DNA of 64,000 nt from Planctomycetota bacterium (lineage in GTDB: Bacteria; Planctomycetota; UBA1135; GCA-002686595), in contig JANQEJ010000284.1 of NCBI GenBank assembly GCA_028278425.1, forward strand, positions 16,649-80,648, read 5' to 3'. Position numbers and translations under genes: made by a program. The notes below the pieces were generated by a model that saw only the letters and a list, made by a program, of their open reading frames with translations, ran no database searches and was not told the DNA's origin. Shown here in pieces: positions 1 through 8,072 of the stretch (position 1 is its first letter; each line of letters begins with the position of its first letter).

Positions 1-675
1 GTTCTCGCTTCCTCGACGATCCTCTGGGACGCCGACGACAACGGCTGGCGCTCGCTGCCGGCCGGCGGGATGACGCTCCCGATCGGAACGGCGCGCGTCC
101 GCGTGACGTTCAAGAACGACTCCTTCACGCCGGGCGATCCAGACCTCGACCGCAACCTCTTCATCGACACCTACGAGGTCTCCGGCTTCACGCACGAGGC
201 GGAGGACTACTGCGTCGACGGCGGCGCCGGAGTCGGCGTCGTCGACGGTCGGACCGTCGCCGACCTGGGAAACCAGAACGACTACGTCGAGTACGAGCTC
301 GCCCTCGCGAAGCAGACGATCCGCCTCGGGAGTCCGGCGAACCCCTTCGGGTTCCGGCGCGGCGACACGCCGCCGATCATCGGCGAGACGTGGGACCCGC
401 TCGTGACGACCTTCCAGTCGGGAGCCATCCTCGCGGTGGTGGCGGTCTCCGGCGGGCCGACGAACATCCCGCTCGGCGGCCCGGGGACGCTCCTGTGCGA
501 CCCGACGCTCGCGCCGCTGGCGGTCCTCGGCGCGCCCGGCGTCAACTTCGCGATCCCGATCCCCGAGGTGTGCATCTTCGTGGGTCAGGGGCTGTGCACG
601 CAGGGAGTGTCGGTCGACGCCTTCGGAGCGTTCGCCTTCGCGAACGCGCTCGACATCGTGATCGGTAGCCACTGA
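1..675 (+). CDS. C-terminal part of a secreted beta-structured protein (5' end outside window)
   Basis: The frame is open from base 1, so the true start lies upstream and at least 225 residues are visible. The sequence is rich in Gly, Asp, Pro and Val with no catalytic motif. It contains an acidic Asp-rich stretch (PGDPDLDRNLF) of the kind seen in calcium-binding extracellular proteins. The last ~110 residues, with a Pro-Leu-Gly-Gly turn and alternating hydrophobic strands, resemble the C-terminal modules of other exported proteins in this window. I infer an exported protein, but no signal peptide is visible because the N-terminus is missing. It is followed by a strong hairpin terminator, so it ends its own transcription unit. 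Function unknown. Confidence 0.7.
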   Translation, partial: VLASSTILWDADDNGWRSLPAGGMTLPIGTARVRVTFKNDSFTPGDPDLDRNLFIDTYEVSGFTHEAEDYCVDGGAGVGVVDGRTVADLGNQNDYVEYELALAKQTIRLGSPANPFGFRRGDTPPIIGETWDPLVTTFQSGAILAVVAVSGGPTNIPLGGPGTLLCDPTLAPLAVLGAPGVNFAIPIPEVCIFVGQGLCTQGVSVDAFGAFAFANALDIVIGSH

Positions 676-690
676 GAGGAGGCCGATCGC

Positions 691-728
691 GGGGGGACGG
701 CGCCACACCGTCCCCCCCCTGCTATTTT
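691..728 (+). terminator. Rho-independent terminator
   Basis: A perfect 10-bp stem (691-700 paired with 708-717, GGGGGGACGG/CCGTCCCCCC) has a 7-nt loop and is followed shortly by a T-rich stretch (ATTTTCT). It lies 15 bases after the upstream stop and just before the ECF sigma gene, separating the two transcription units. Confidence 0.7.
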
Positions 729-734
729 CTCTGC

Positions 735-1313
735 ATGGCCGAAGCGGGCGAGGTCACCCAGCTCCTGCGGCGCGCCGAGAGCGGCGACGAGTCCGCGGTC
801 GAGCGCTTGATCCCCCTGATCTACGACGAGCTCAGGGCCCTCGCGTCGCGCCAGCTCGACGCCGAGCGCCGGGACCACACGCTCCAGGCCACCGCGCTCG
901 CCCACGAGGCCTACCTGAGGCTCACCGAGCAGAAGGAGACACGTTGGACGAACCGCTCGCACTTCTTCGCGCTCGCGGCCACCTCGATCCGGCGGATCCT
1001 GATCGACTACGCGCGGGCGCGCGCGGCCGAGAAGCGCGTCGAGGGAAGGGAGCGGGTTGCGTTCGAGGGCGTCGAGCGCCTGCTCACGCACGAACCGCGG
1101 CAGCTCGTCGAGCTCGACGAAGCGCTGGAGCGGCTGGCGCGGTTCGACGCCCGCAAGGCGCGCGTCGTCGAGCTGCGCTTCTTCGGCGGGCTGGACGTCG
1201 GCGAGGTGGCGCGGGTGCTCGACGTCTCGACGCCGACGGTCAAGCGCGACTGGAGCGCGGCGCGGGCCTGGCTGCAGGCCGAGATGCGGAAGGAGCCCGA
1301 CGCTGAACCCTGA
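735..1313 (+). CDS. ECF-family RNA polymerase sigma factor
   Basis: A 192-residue sigma-70 factor of the ECF type (Sigma70_ECF-like family common in Planctomycetes). Region 2 is visible as DHTLQATALAHEAYLRL followed by WTNRSHFFALAATSIRRIL. Region 4 is visible as ARVVELRFFGGLDVGEVARVL followed by a helix-turn-helix ending in KRDWSAARAWL. It should direct RNA polymerase to a specific promoter set. No anti-sigma gene is adjacent. Instead the gene overlaps by 11 bases a Ser/Thr kinase gene, the standard planctomycete pairing in which the kinase is thought to control the sigma factor. ATG start. Confidence 0.93.
   Translation: MAEAGEVTQLLRRAESGDESAVERLIPLIYDELRALASRQLDAERRDHTLQATALAHEAYLRLTEQKETRWTNRSHFFALAATSIRRILIDYARARAAEKRVEGRERVAFEGVERLLTHEPRQLVELDEALERLARFDARKARVVELRFFGGLDVGEVARVLDVSTPTVKRDWSAARAWLQAEMRKEPDAEP
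1288..1295 (+). promoter_or_regulatory. Ribosome binding site fixing a CTG start
   Basis: GGAAGGAG lies 7 bases before the CTG at 1303, inside the end of the sigma gene. It is the only strong Shine-Dalgarno near the N-terminus expected for this kinase family. No ATG, GTG or TTG sits at that point in frame, so it argues that CTG is the real start codon. Confidence 0.6.
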
Positions 1314-3894
1314 CGAGTGGCGCGCCGTCGAGGAGGCCTTCCACCACGCGGTCGGGCTCGCGCCCTCCGAACGCGAAGCCTACGTCGGGAAGCTGGGAAC
1401 CGAGCGACCGGACGCGGTCCCGCTGCTCCGCTCCATGCTCGAGGCGCACGACGCGGACGAATCGCCGCTCGACGACGACGCGCCTGGAAACGCGTTTCGC
1501 GAGAAGCTCGCCAGCGAATCCGACCTGGCGGCGCCCACGATGATCGGGCGCCGCTTCGGCTCGTACCGGCTCGTCGACGTGATCAACGTGGGCGGGATGG
1601 GCACGGTGTACCTGGCGCGCCGCATCGACGATCCGGACACGCGTCCCGTGGCGATCAAGCTCCTGCGCGGCTACCTCGGCAAGGAGACACAAGAGCAGTT
1701 CGCGCGCGAGCGCCGCGCGCTCGCGCAGGTCGAGCACCCCAACATCGCCCGGTTGATCGACGGCGGGCGGACCGCGGGCGGCTCGCCGTATCTCGTGATG
1801 GAGTACGTGCGGGGAGAGCCGATCGACTGGTGGTGCAGGGGGCGCTCCGTAAGCGAGCGGCTCGCGATCTTCAAGAAGGTCTGCGCCGCGGTTCACCACG
1901 CTCACCGAAGCCTGGTCATCCACCGCGACATCAAGCCTTCCAACGTGCTCGTCAGCATCGACGGCGAGCCCAAGCTGCTCGACTTCGGCATCGCGAAGAT
2001 CCTCGAGCCGGACGCCGAGGTCACGGCGACCACGCGCCGGTTCTTCACGCCGCAGTTCGCGAGCCCGGAGCAGGTCTCCGGCGAGCGCGTGACCACGTCG
2101 AGCGACGTGTACTCGCTGGGCGTCCTGCTGTTCGTGCTCCTGACCGGAAAGAAGCCGTTCGACGCCGGCACCGGATCGACCCACGAGCTCGTGCGCCGGA
2201 TCTGCGAGGAAGAGCCGCCGCGTCCGAGCGCGGTCGCGCCGCCCGACCTGCGGCGCCGCCTCGCGGGCGACCTCGACAACATCGTGCTCAAGGCCCTGCG
2301 CAAGGAGCCCGAGCTCCGCTACCCGTCGGCGGACGAGCTGAGCGCGGACCTCCAGCGGCACCTGGACGGCCGGCCCGTCGAGGCGCGGAAGCCGACGGCC
2401 GCGTACCGGTTCGTCAAGTTCGTGCGGCGCAACCGCGCCGCCTGCGCGGCGGGCCTGGTGGCGATCCTCGCGGCGATCGGTGGCGTCGCGGCCACCAGCG
2501 TGCAGGCGGGCAAGGCGGAGCGCGCGGCCTCGGTGTCGCACGAGGCGATCGAGGTCATGTCGCTCCTGCTCAGCGCGTTGGATCCGAACCGCCGCGCCGA
2601 GATCTCCGCGGTCGACGCGCGCGACCGCGTCACGCGCGCGGAGGCCCTTCTCCGGGACGCCGACTTCGACGCGCTCGACGCGGGCTTCCGGATCGAGCTC
2701 CTGTCGTCCCTGGTGGAGCTGTGCATAGGACTCGAGCTCGAAGACCGGAAGCGACACTGGGCGCGCGAGCTGCTCGAGCTGGAAGAGGAGGCCCTGACCG
2801 CGGACGATCCGAAGTACGCCCTCGATCGGATCGCGTACGGCACGGTTGGCCTCCCGCTCGAGGAGCAGCTCGAGCTCCGGCGGACGTTGCACGAAGAGCT
2901 CTCGGCGACGTTCGCGGCACCACACGAGGTGCTGGCGGAATCGCTGCGCTCCCTCGGCGGCGCGCAGCGGAGCGTACGGCTCTACGAGCAGGCGGTGGAG
3001 AGCCACGCTCAGGCGGTCGCAACGGCGCGCGCCCTGGATCCGCCGCAGCCGCGCGTCCTGGTCAACTGCCTCAACTACTACGGCGCTCGGCTCTGGGACC
3101 TCGACCGGTACGCGGAGGCGGAGGTCATCCTGCGGGAGGCCACCCAGACGGTGACCGAGGCCGGCGTCGGGGACTCCTACGAGTCCGTGAGGGCGTGGAG
3201 CCTCCTCGGCTCGTTCTATCAGGACCGCGCCCGCTTCGACGAGGCGCACGAGGCGTGGGGGAAGGCGATCCAGATCCTGCGGAGACTCCTCCCGGCGGAC
3301 CACCCGGGCCTCGCCGTGGCGGTCAGCGAGCACGCGCTGCTGCTCAAGGACATGCGTCGCTACGACGAGGCCCTGGTGGCGGCGCGCGAGGCGCTCGAGA
3401 ACGCCGACCGCTATGGCGCGATCTTCTACCGGAGCATCCAGGCGCGCATCAACCTGGCGAAGGTGCTGGCGGACCGGGGCGACTACGGCGAGGCGGAGTC
3501 GGTGGCGGAAGAGGCCGTCGAGATGATGCGCGACGAAGAGCGGGACTGGCCGATTCGGCTCCCCGTCACCCTGACGCTGCTCGGGCGCGTCCGGAACTTC
3601 CTGGGCAAGCACGCCCAGGCGGTCCCGCCGCTCGAGGAGGCGATCGCGCTCCAGGAGCGGTTCGGTCAGACCGACTGGGAGGCCGCCAAGACGCGCAGCA
3701 TCCTCGGCGACGCGCTCTCCAACGTGGGCGAGCTCGACCGGGCGGAGGCACTCCTGCTCGAGAGCTTCGACGTCATCGCGGCGGACCGCGGCGAGGACCA
3801 CCACCGCACCGTCGAGGCGGCGGAGCGCGTCATCGCGCACTTCGAGCGGCGCGGGATGTCCGCGGAGGCGGCGCGCTGGCGGGAGAAACTCTGA
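1303..3894 (+). CDS. Serine/threonine protein kinase with TPR repeats
   Basis: A membrane-anchored Hanks-type kinase of 863 residues. The N-terminus (LNPDEWRAVEEAFHHAV) matches the usual opening of planctomycete kinases, so I start at CTG 1303, which has a good ribosome binding site. The kinase domain spans residues ~85-355: Gly-loop VGGMGTVY, Lys119 in AIKLL, HRDIKPSN at 207 and DFG at 227, so it looks active. One membrane helix follows at ~380-402. Residues ~540-863 are TPR-like helical repeats, probably extracytoplasmic and ligand- or partner-binding. It overlaps the ECF sigma gene by 11 bases and is probably co-translated with it. A longer in-frame ATG at 1057 would read through the sigma gene out of frame and is not credible. 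Confidence 0.92.
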   Translation: MNPDEWRAVEEAFHHAVGLAPSEREAYVGKLGTERPDAVPLLRSMLEAHDADESPLDDDAPGNAFREKLASESDLAAPTMIGRRFGSYRLVDVINVGGMGTVYLARRIDDPDTRPVAIKLLRGYLGKETQEQFARERRALAQVEHPNIARLIDGGRTAGGSPYLVMEYVRGEPIDWWCRGRSVSERLAIFKKVCAAVHHAHRSLVIHRDIKPSNVLVSIDGEPKLLDFGIAKILEPDAEVTATTRRFFTPQFASPEQVSGERVTTSSDVYSLGVLLFVLLTGKKPFDAGTGSTHELVRRICEEEPPRPSAVAPPDLRRRLAGDLDNIVLKALRKEPELRYPSADELSADLQRHLDGRPVEARKPTAAYRFVKFVRRNRAACAAGLVAILAAIGGVAATSVQAGKAERAASVSHEAIEVMSLLLSALDPNRRAEISAVDARDRVTRAEALLRDADFDALDAGFRIELLSSLVELCIGLELEDRKRHWARELLELEEEALTADDPKYALDRIAYGTVGLPLEEQLELRRTLHEELSATFAAPHEVLAESLRSLGGAQRSVRLYEQAVESHAQAVATARALDPPQPRVLVNCLNYYGARLWDLDRYAEAEVILREATQTVTEAGVGDSYESVRAWSLLGSFYQDRARFDEAHEAWGKAIQILRRLLPADHPGLAVAVSEHALLLKDMRRYDEALVAAREALENADRYGAIFYRSIQARINLAKVLADRGDYGEAESVAEEAVEMMRDEERDWPIRLPVTLTLLGRVRNFLGKHAQAVPPLEEAIALQERFGQTDWEAAKTRSILGDALSNVGELDRAEALLLESFDVIAADRGEDHHRTVEAAERVIAHFERRGMSAEAARWREKL

Positions 3895-3895
3895 G

Positions 3896-4744
3896 CTAGA
3901 TCCCCTGCTTCTTCAGGAAGCGGTGCGTGAGATACCGCCCCAGCACGCGGAAGAAGACGTTGCCGCTGAGATAGTTGTGCGTGATCGAGATCGTGTCGTC
4001 GAGCGAGAGGACCTGGTGCATCCACAGCGACGGGATGAAGATCATCTCGCCGGGGTGCACGACGCCGGTGACGTACTTCACCTTGGCCAGCCGCGGCCAT
4101 CTCTCCAGGTCCGGCGCGTCGACGTCCGTGCCCGCGACGTAGCCGCCGTTCTGGCGCGTCTCGAGGTACACGTGCCGACGGTACTCGGGTGCCACGAAGA
4201 TCCACTGCTTGCGGCCGACGATCTGGGCGTTCCAGGAGTGCGAGCCCCACAGGTCGTAGTGCAGCTTCGTGAAGGCGCCCTTCGGTCCGATCAGAACGCC
4301 GTGCGGCTCGGGCAGGACGTCGAACGGAAAGCGCTTGGTGTAGAACCAGTCTGTGCCGAAGTGCTCCGGCACCTCGTAGTACCGCTGTAGGTCCGGGCGC
4401 GTTTCCTTGTAGTACCAGCCCTCCATGTAGAGCGGCGGCTTCCCCTCCTCGCCCGCGCCGAGCTCGTGCATGCGGTCGACGTACTCGCCGAGCGGCATGT
4501 AGCGCTTCTCGCCGAAACAGCGCCCCACCGGGACCTCCGCGTCGCCGTAGTGCTCGCGGAAGAAGTCGGTGCTCCACTCCTTCATCGCGGGCCAGTCGTC
4601 GATCAGGCCCTCGAGGATCACCGGCCGCGGGTTCCGGTGGAACTCCTCGTAGAACTCCGCCGGCGAGGGGCGGCGCAGGCGCTCGATGTCGCCCAGGCAG
4701 CGGACCTGGTTCGCGGGCGCGGGCTTGGCCGGGGTCATCGGCAT
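3896..4744 (-). CDS. JmjC/cupin_8 family Fe(II)/2-oxoglutarate-dependent oxygenase
   Basis: A 282-residue single-domain protein of the cupin_8/JmjC class (FIH-like hydroxylases). The iron facial triad is visible: His162 and Asp164 in LHYDLWGSH, and His243 in IPSLWMHQV. The strand before it (VHPGEMIFIPS) is the second cupin motif, and a Lys in GRKQWIF lies where the co-substrate is often held. By family it would hydroxylate a protein side chain or small molecule using O2 and 2-oxoglutarate; the substrate cannot be read from sequence. It is the last gene of a minus-strand run including the secreted paralogs. Its stop lies one base from the end of the convergent kinase gene, with no terminator between them. 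Confidence 0.85.
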   Translation of the reverse strand: MPMTPAKPAPANQVRCLGDIERLRRPSPAEFYEEFHRNPRPVILEGLIDDWPAMKEWSTDFFREHYGDAEVPVGRCFGEKRYMPLGEYVDRMHELGAGEEGKPPLYMEGWYYKETRPDLQRYYEVPEHFGTDWFYTKRFPFDVLPEPHGVLIGPKGAFTKLHYDLWGSHSWNAQIVGRKQWIFVAPEYRRHVYLETRQNGGYVAGTDVDAPDLERWPRLAKVKYVTGVVHPGEMIFIPSLWMHQVLSLDDTISITHNYLSGNVFFRVLGRYLTHRFLKKQGI

Positions 4745-4778
4745 CGGAGCGTCTCTATCGGCACGACCGCGCCCGAAA

Positions 4779-6422
4779 CTACGGACAGCCGGGAATCGCG
4801 TCGCCGATGCGCACGCGCAGGCCGTCGGTCAGCTCCAGGAAACCGGCGAGCGGGCCGCCGGCGAAGTTCACGCCGGCGCACTGGACGTTCAGATGGGTTC
4901 CCTCCAGCGAGGGCTGGCTCGGAACGGGCGTCGCGTAGGTCGCGACGCCGCTTCCGTCGCTCGTCGTCGTCGCGACGAAGGCGCCGACGCCGGGCGGGCC
5001 GCCGAACCACTGGGTGCAACCGCCGCCGAGCGAAAGGGAGCCGTCGAGCGCGCTCGCGACCAGGACGTGCGGTTGGCCGGGGACGTTCCCCGAGGAGCCC
5101 AAGCCGAAGGTGGAGTTGCCGATCGTCGCCCGGGCCGGGTTGCCGGTGGCGTAGAGGGTCGGCGGCGAGCCGGACGCGGCGCAGCCCGGCCCGAGGTATT
5201 CGTTGTAGAGCCCCTCCGGCACCTGAGCCGACACGGCGAGGGAGCTCAGGCCGGGGCCGGGATCGTGCTGCCCCAGGTCGACCGAGCCGGCTACCGGCGC
5301 GGCGTCGCTGTCGAACCAGAAGTTGTAGAGCGTGTTCCAGCGCAGCGGGTTGTCGGCGGTCGAGTACGTCACCGCGGTCGGTCCCACGCTCACCGACCAG
5401 TCGTTGCCCGGGTCGTCGTCCACGTCGTGGAAGCCCGCGTCGAAGATCCGCGCGCCGTCGCAGATCGGGATCGCGAAGGAGCCGACGCCGCGGTCGTTGT
5501 CGCGGTTGTGGACGGCGTACTCGTAGCGGTACTTGCCCTCGACCGGGCCCGTCACCTTGACGCCGACGTACACGCGGCCGTCGTCGTTGCCGTTCTTCGC
5601 CGAGCTCACGGTCGCGCCCACCCAGCGGTTCAGCACCGAGCCCTGGATCATCGGACCCGACGAGGGAGTGGACCACTCGAACCCGTTCCAGAACGGAGCG
5701 AACCGGCGGCTGCCCCAGTTGTTCTCGCGGTCCGCTTCCGGCTCGCCGCGGACGACGTACTGGGACTGGTAGTAGAAGGTCGCGCCCGAGACGTCCAGCT
5801 CCTGGTCGCTGACGTTGATGCGGTGCCCCACGGGGTTCAGCGCCTGCGCCATCGCGAACGTCAGGCTGCGGAGGCCGTCGCAATCCGCGGGCGGCGCGAC
5901 CGCGGGCTCTCCCATGTCGAAGTGCGAGCAGAACTTGCTCCACTCGCCGAGCCAGGGGTCGATCTCGTCCGGCGGACCCAGCCAGTAATGGTCGCCGTTC
6001 GTGGTGGTACTGTAGGTGTCCGAGCAGCCGAGGCCGAGCACGGATCCGCCGCCTCCGGGAGGCTCCTGGCACGTGTCGCAGAAGCTCGAGGTCTGCGCGT
6101 TGAAGGCGTGCTTGACGTAACTGCGGTCGGAGATCTGCTCCATGCGCCCGTCGAGCTCCCGCGCGACCAGGAAGGCGATGAAGGGATGGTCCTCCTGCAT
6201 CGGCGCGAGCCACGTCACCTTGACCGTGCCCTTGTTGCAGACGGTCACGGTGAGGGCGAAGCCGTTGTTGCCGAACGGGAACGAGCCCTCCCGTCCGAGC
6301 GCCTCGACCTTGGGCATCGACGCCATCTGGACGTCCAGGCCGGGGATCTCGTTCGCTTGGGAGGCGCCCACCGACGCAAGGCCGGGAAGCGCGACGAGGG
6401 TGAGAAGCTGAAGCCGTTTCAT
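4779..6422 (-). CDS. Secreted Cys-containing protein, paralog copy 1
   Basis: A 547-residue exported protein of unknown function. The start is ATG at 6422 (MKRLQLLTLVALPGL), which gives a clear signal peptide ending near ASQANEIPG. The frame stays open upstream only through the next gene. A conserved Cys cluster (CDTCQEPPGGGGSVLGLGC), repeated Asn-Gly-Asp loops and a C-terminal ~130-residue module ending GDAIPGCP are shared with the copies at 6428 and 11490. It starts 5 bases after the end of copy 2, so it is co-transcribed with it. No enzymatic motif is visible. A surface or extracellular structural/binding role is likely but unproven. Confidence 0.85.
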   Translation of the reverse strand: MKRLQLLTLVALPGLASVGASQANEIPGLDVQMASMPKVEALGREGSFPFGNNGFALTVTVCNKGTVKVTWLAPMQEDHPFIAFLVARELDGRMEQISDRSYVKHAFNAQTSSFCDTCQEPPGGGGSVLGLGCSDTYSTTTNGDHYWLGPPDEIDPWLGEWSKFCSHFDMGEPAVAPPADCDGLRSLTFAMAQALNPVGHRINVSDQELDVSGATFYYQSQYVVRGEPEADRENNWGSRRFAPFWNGFEWSTPSSGPMIQGSVLNRWVGATVSSAKNGNDDGRVYVGVKVTGPVEGKYRYEYAVHNRDNDRGVGSFAIPICDGARIFDAGFHDVDDDPGNDWSVSVGPTAVTYSTADNPLRWNTLYNFWFDSDAAPVAGSVDLGQHDPGPGLSSLAVSAQVPEGLYNEYLGPGCAASGSPPTLYATGNPARATIGNSTFGLGSSGNVPGQPHVLVASALDGSLSLGGGCTQWFGGPPGVGAFVATTTSDGSGVATYATPVPSQPSLEGTHLNVQCAGVNFAGGPLAGFLELTDGLRVRIGDAIPGCP

Positions 6423-6427
6423 TTTCG

Positions 6428-8062
6428 CTACGGGCATCCGGGGATGGCGTCGCCCAGCCGGACGCGCAGGCCGTCGGTCAACTCGAACACGCCGGCGAAC
6501 GGGCCGCCCGACGGATTGACGCCGGCGCCCTGGACGTTGACGTGGGTGCCCTCGAACGAGGGCGAGCTCGGCACCGGCGCGGCGTAGCTCGCCACGCCGC
6601 CGGCGTCGCTCGTCGTCGCGGCGAGGATCACCGCGCCCGACCCGAGGCCGCCGCCGAACCACTGCGTGCACCCGCCGCCGAGCGCGACGGAACCGTCGAA
6701 GGCTCCCGCGACGAGCACGTGCAGTTGGCCGGGCACGTTGCCGGAGGAGCCGATCCCAAACGTCGGGTTGCCGAGCGTCGCCTGCGCCGGGTCACCGGTC
6801 GCGTAGAGGCTCGGCGCCGCGCCGGCGGCGCACCCGTCGCCGAGGAACACGTTGTACAAGCCCTCGGGCGTCGGCACCGACACCGCGAGCGAGCTCAAGC
6901 CCGCGCCGGGGTCGTGCTGGCCGAGGTCGACCGATCCGCTCACCGGCGCCGCGTCGCTGTCGAACCAGAAGTTGTAGAGGCTGTTCCAGCGCACGGGGTT
7001 CGTCGCGGTGGAGTAGGTCACCGCGGTCGCCCCGACGTTGACGCTCCAGTCGTTGGCCGGATCGTCGTCGATGTCGCGGAAGCCGGCGTCGAAGATCCGC
7101 GCGCCGCTGCAGATCGGGATCGAGAAGGACCCGACGCCGCGGTGGTTGTCGCGGTTGTGGACCACGTATTCGTAACGGTAGCGGCCTTCGGTAGGACCGG
7201 TGACCTTGACCGCGACGTAGACGCGGCCGTCGTCGTTGCCGTTCTTCTCCGAGCCGATCGTCGCGCCGTCCCACTGCAGGAGCACGCTCCCCTCCTGCAT
7301 GAAGCCGATGCTCTGCGCCGCCCAGATCTGAAAGAGCGGCGACCAGCTCGGGATGAACTCCTTCGAGCCCCAGTTGTTCTCGCGGTCGGCCTCCGGCTCG
7401 CCGCGCACGACGTAGTAGGCCTGGTAGAAGTACCGCGCCGTGGGCTCGCTCAGCTCCTGGTCCGTGACGTTGATGCGGTGGCCGACCGGGTCGAGCGCGT
7501 CCGCCATCGCCACGGTCAAGCTGCGGAGGCCGTCGCAGTCCTGTGGCGGCGACACAGCGGGCTCGCCGCGGTCGAAGTGCGAGCAGTTCCTGTCCCACTC
7601 GCCCAGCCAGGGGTCGATCTCCGACGCCGGGCCGAGCCAGTAGTTGTCGCCGTTGTTCAGCACGCTGTAGGTGTCCGAGCAGCCCAGGCCGAGCACCGAT
7701 CCCCCACCGCCGGGGGGCTCCTGGCAGGTGTCGCAGTAGTCGTCGGTCAGCGCGAAGAAGCCGTGCTTCACGTAGCTGTAGTCGGAGATCTGCTCGAACC
7801 GCCCGTCGAGCTCGCGCGCGATCAGGAACGAGATGAAGGGGTGGTCCTCCAGCATCGGCGCGAGCCACGGCACCTTGACCGAGCCCTTGTTGCAGGCGGT
7901 GCTCGCGAGGGCGATCCCGTTGTTGCCGAACGGGTACGTGCCCTCGTGGCCCAGCGGCTTGAGCTGGTCCATCTTGCCGAGGGCCACGTCGGTGCCCGGG
8001 ATGACGTTGGCCTGCGCGGCGGCCGCGGACGCGAGGACGACGAGAGCGAGGGGCGCTTTCAT
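6428..8062 (-). CDS. Secreted Cys-containing protein, paralog copy 2
   Basis: A 544-residue exported paralog of the adjacent gene, with signal peptide MKAPLALVVLASAAAAQA. It keeps the same order of motifs: ANVIPGTDV just after cleavage, CDTCQEPPGGGG, DNYWLGP, HRINVTDQEL, VRGEPEADRENNWGS, DARIF-like segments (SGARIFDAGF) and the closing GDAIPGCP. This region differs from copy 1 mainly around residues 220-260 (SWSPLFQIWAAQS). It lies 10 bases after the antiporter stop and 5 bases before copy 1, implying one minus-strand operon. Tandem duplication is the simplest origin. Function unknown. Confidence 0.85.
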   Translation of the reverse strand: MKAPLALVVLASAAAAQANVIPGTDVALGKMDQLKPLGHEGTYPFGNNGIALASTACNKGSVKVPWLAPMLEDHPFISFLIARELDGRFEQISDYSYVKHGFFALTDDYCDTCQEPPGGGGSVLGLGCSDTYSVLNNGDNYWLGPASEIDPWLGEWDRNCSHFDRGEPAVSPPQDCDGLRSLTVAMADALDPVGHRINVTDQELSEPTARYFYQAYYVVRGEPEADRENNWGSKEFIPSWSPLFQIWAAQSIGFMQEGSVLLQWDGATIGSEKNGNDDGRVYVAVKVTGPTEGRYRYEYVVHNRDNHRGVGSFSIPICSGARIFDAGFRDIDDDPANDWSVNVGATAVTYSTATNPVRWNSLYNFWFDSDAAPVSGSVDLGQHDPGAGLSSLAVSVPTPEGLYNVFLGDGCAAGAAPSLYATGDPAQATLGNPTFGIGSSGNVPGQLHVLVAGAFDGSVALGGGCTQWFGGGLGSGAVILAATTSDAGGVASYAAPVPSSPSFEGTHVNVQGAGVNPSGGPFAGVFELTDGLRVRLGDAIPGCP

Positions 8063-8072
8063 GCGCCCAATG

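Noticed and set aside
1240..3840. Very long antisense reading frame (866 residues) opposite the kinase
   Set aside because: It is a shadow of a GC-rich gene: Arg/Leu/Glu-biased composition, no family motif, and the opposite frame shows clear kinase motifs.
4735..8062. Alternate frames within the secreted paralogs, including an extended start before ATG 6422
   Set aside because: The extended start runs through the preceding gene, giving Arg-rich residues, while ATG 6422 gives a proper signal peptide.
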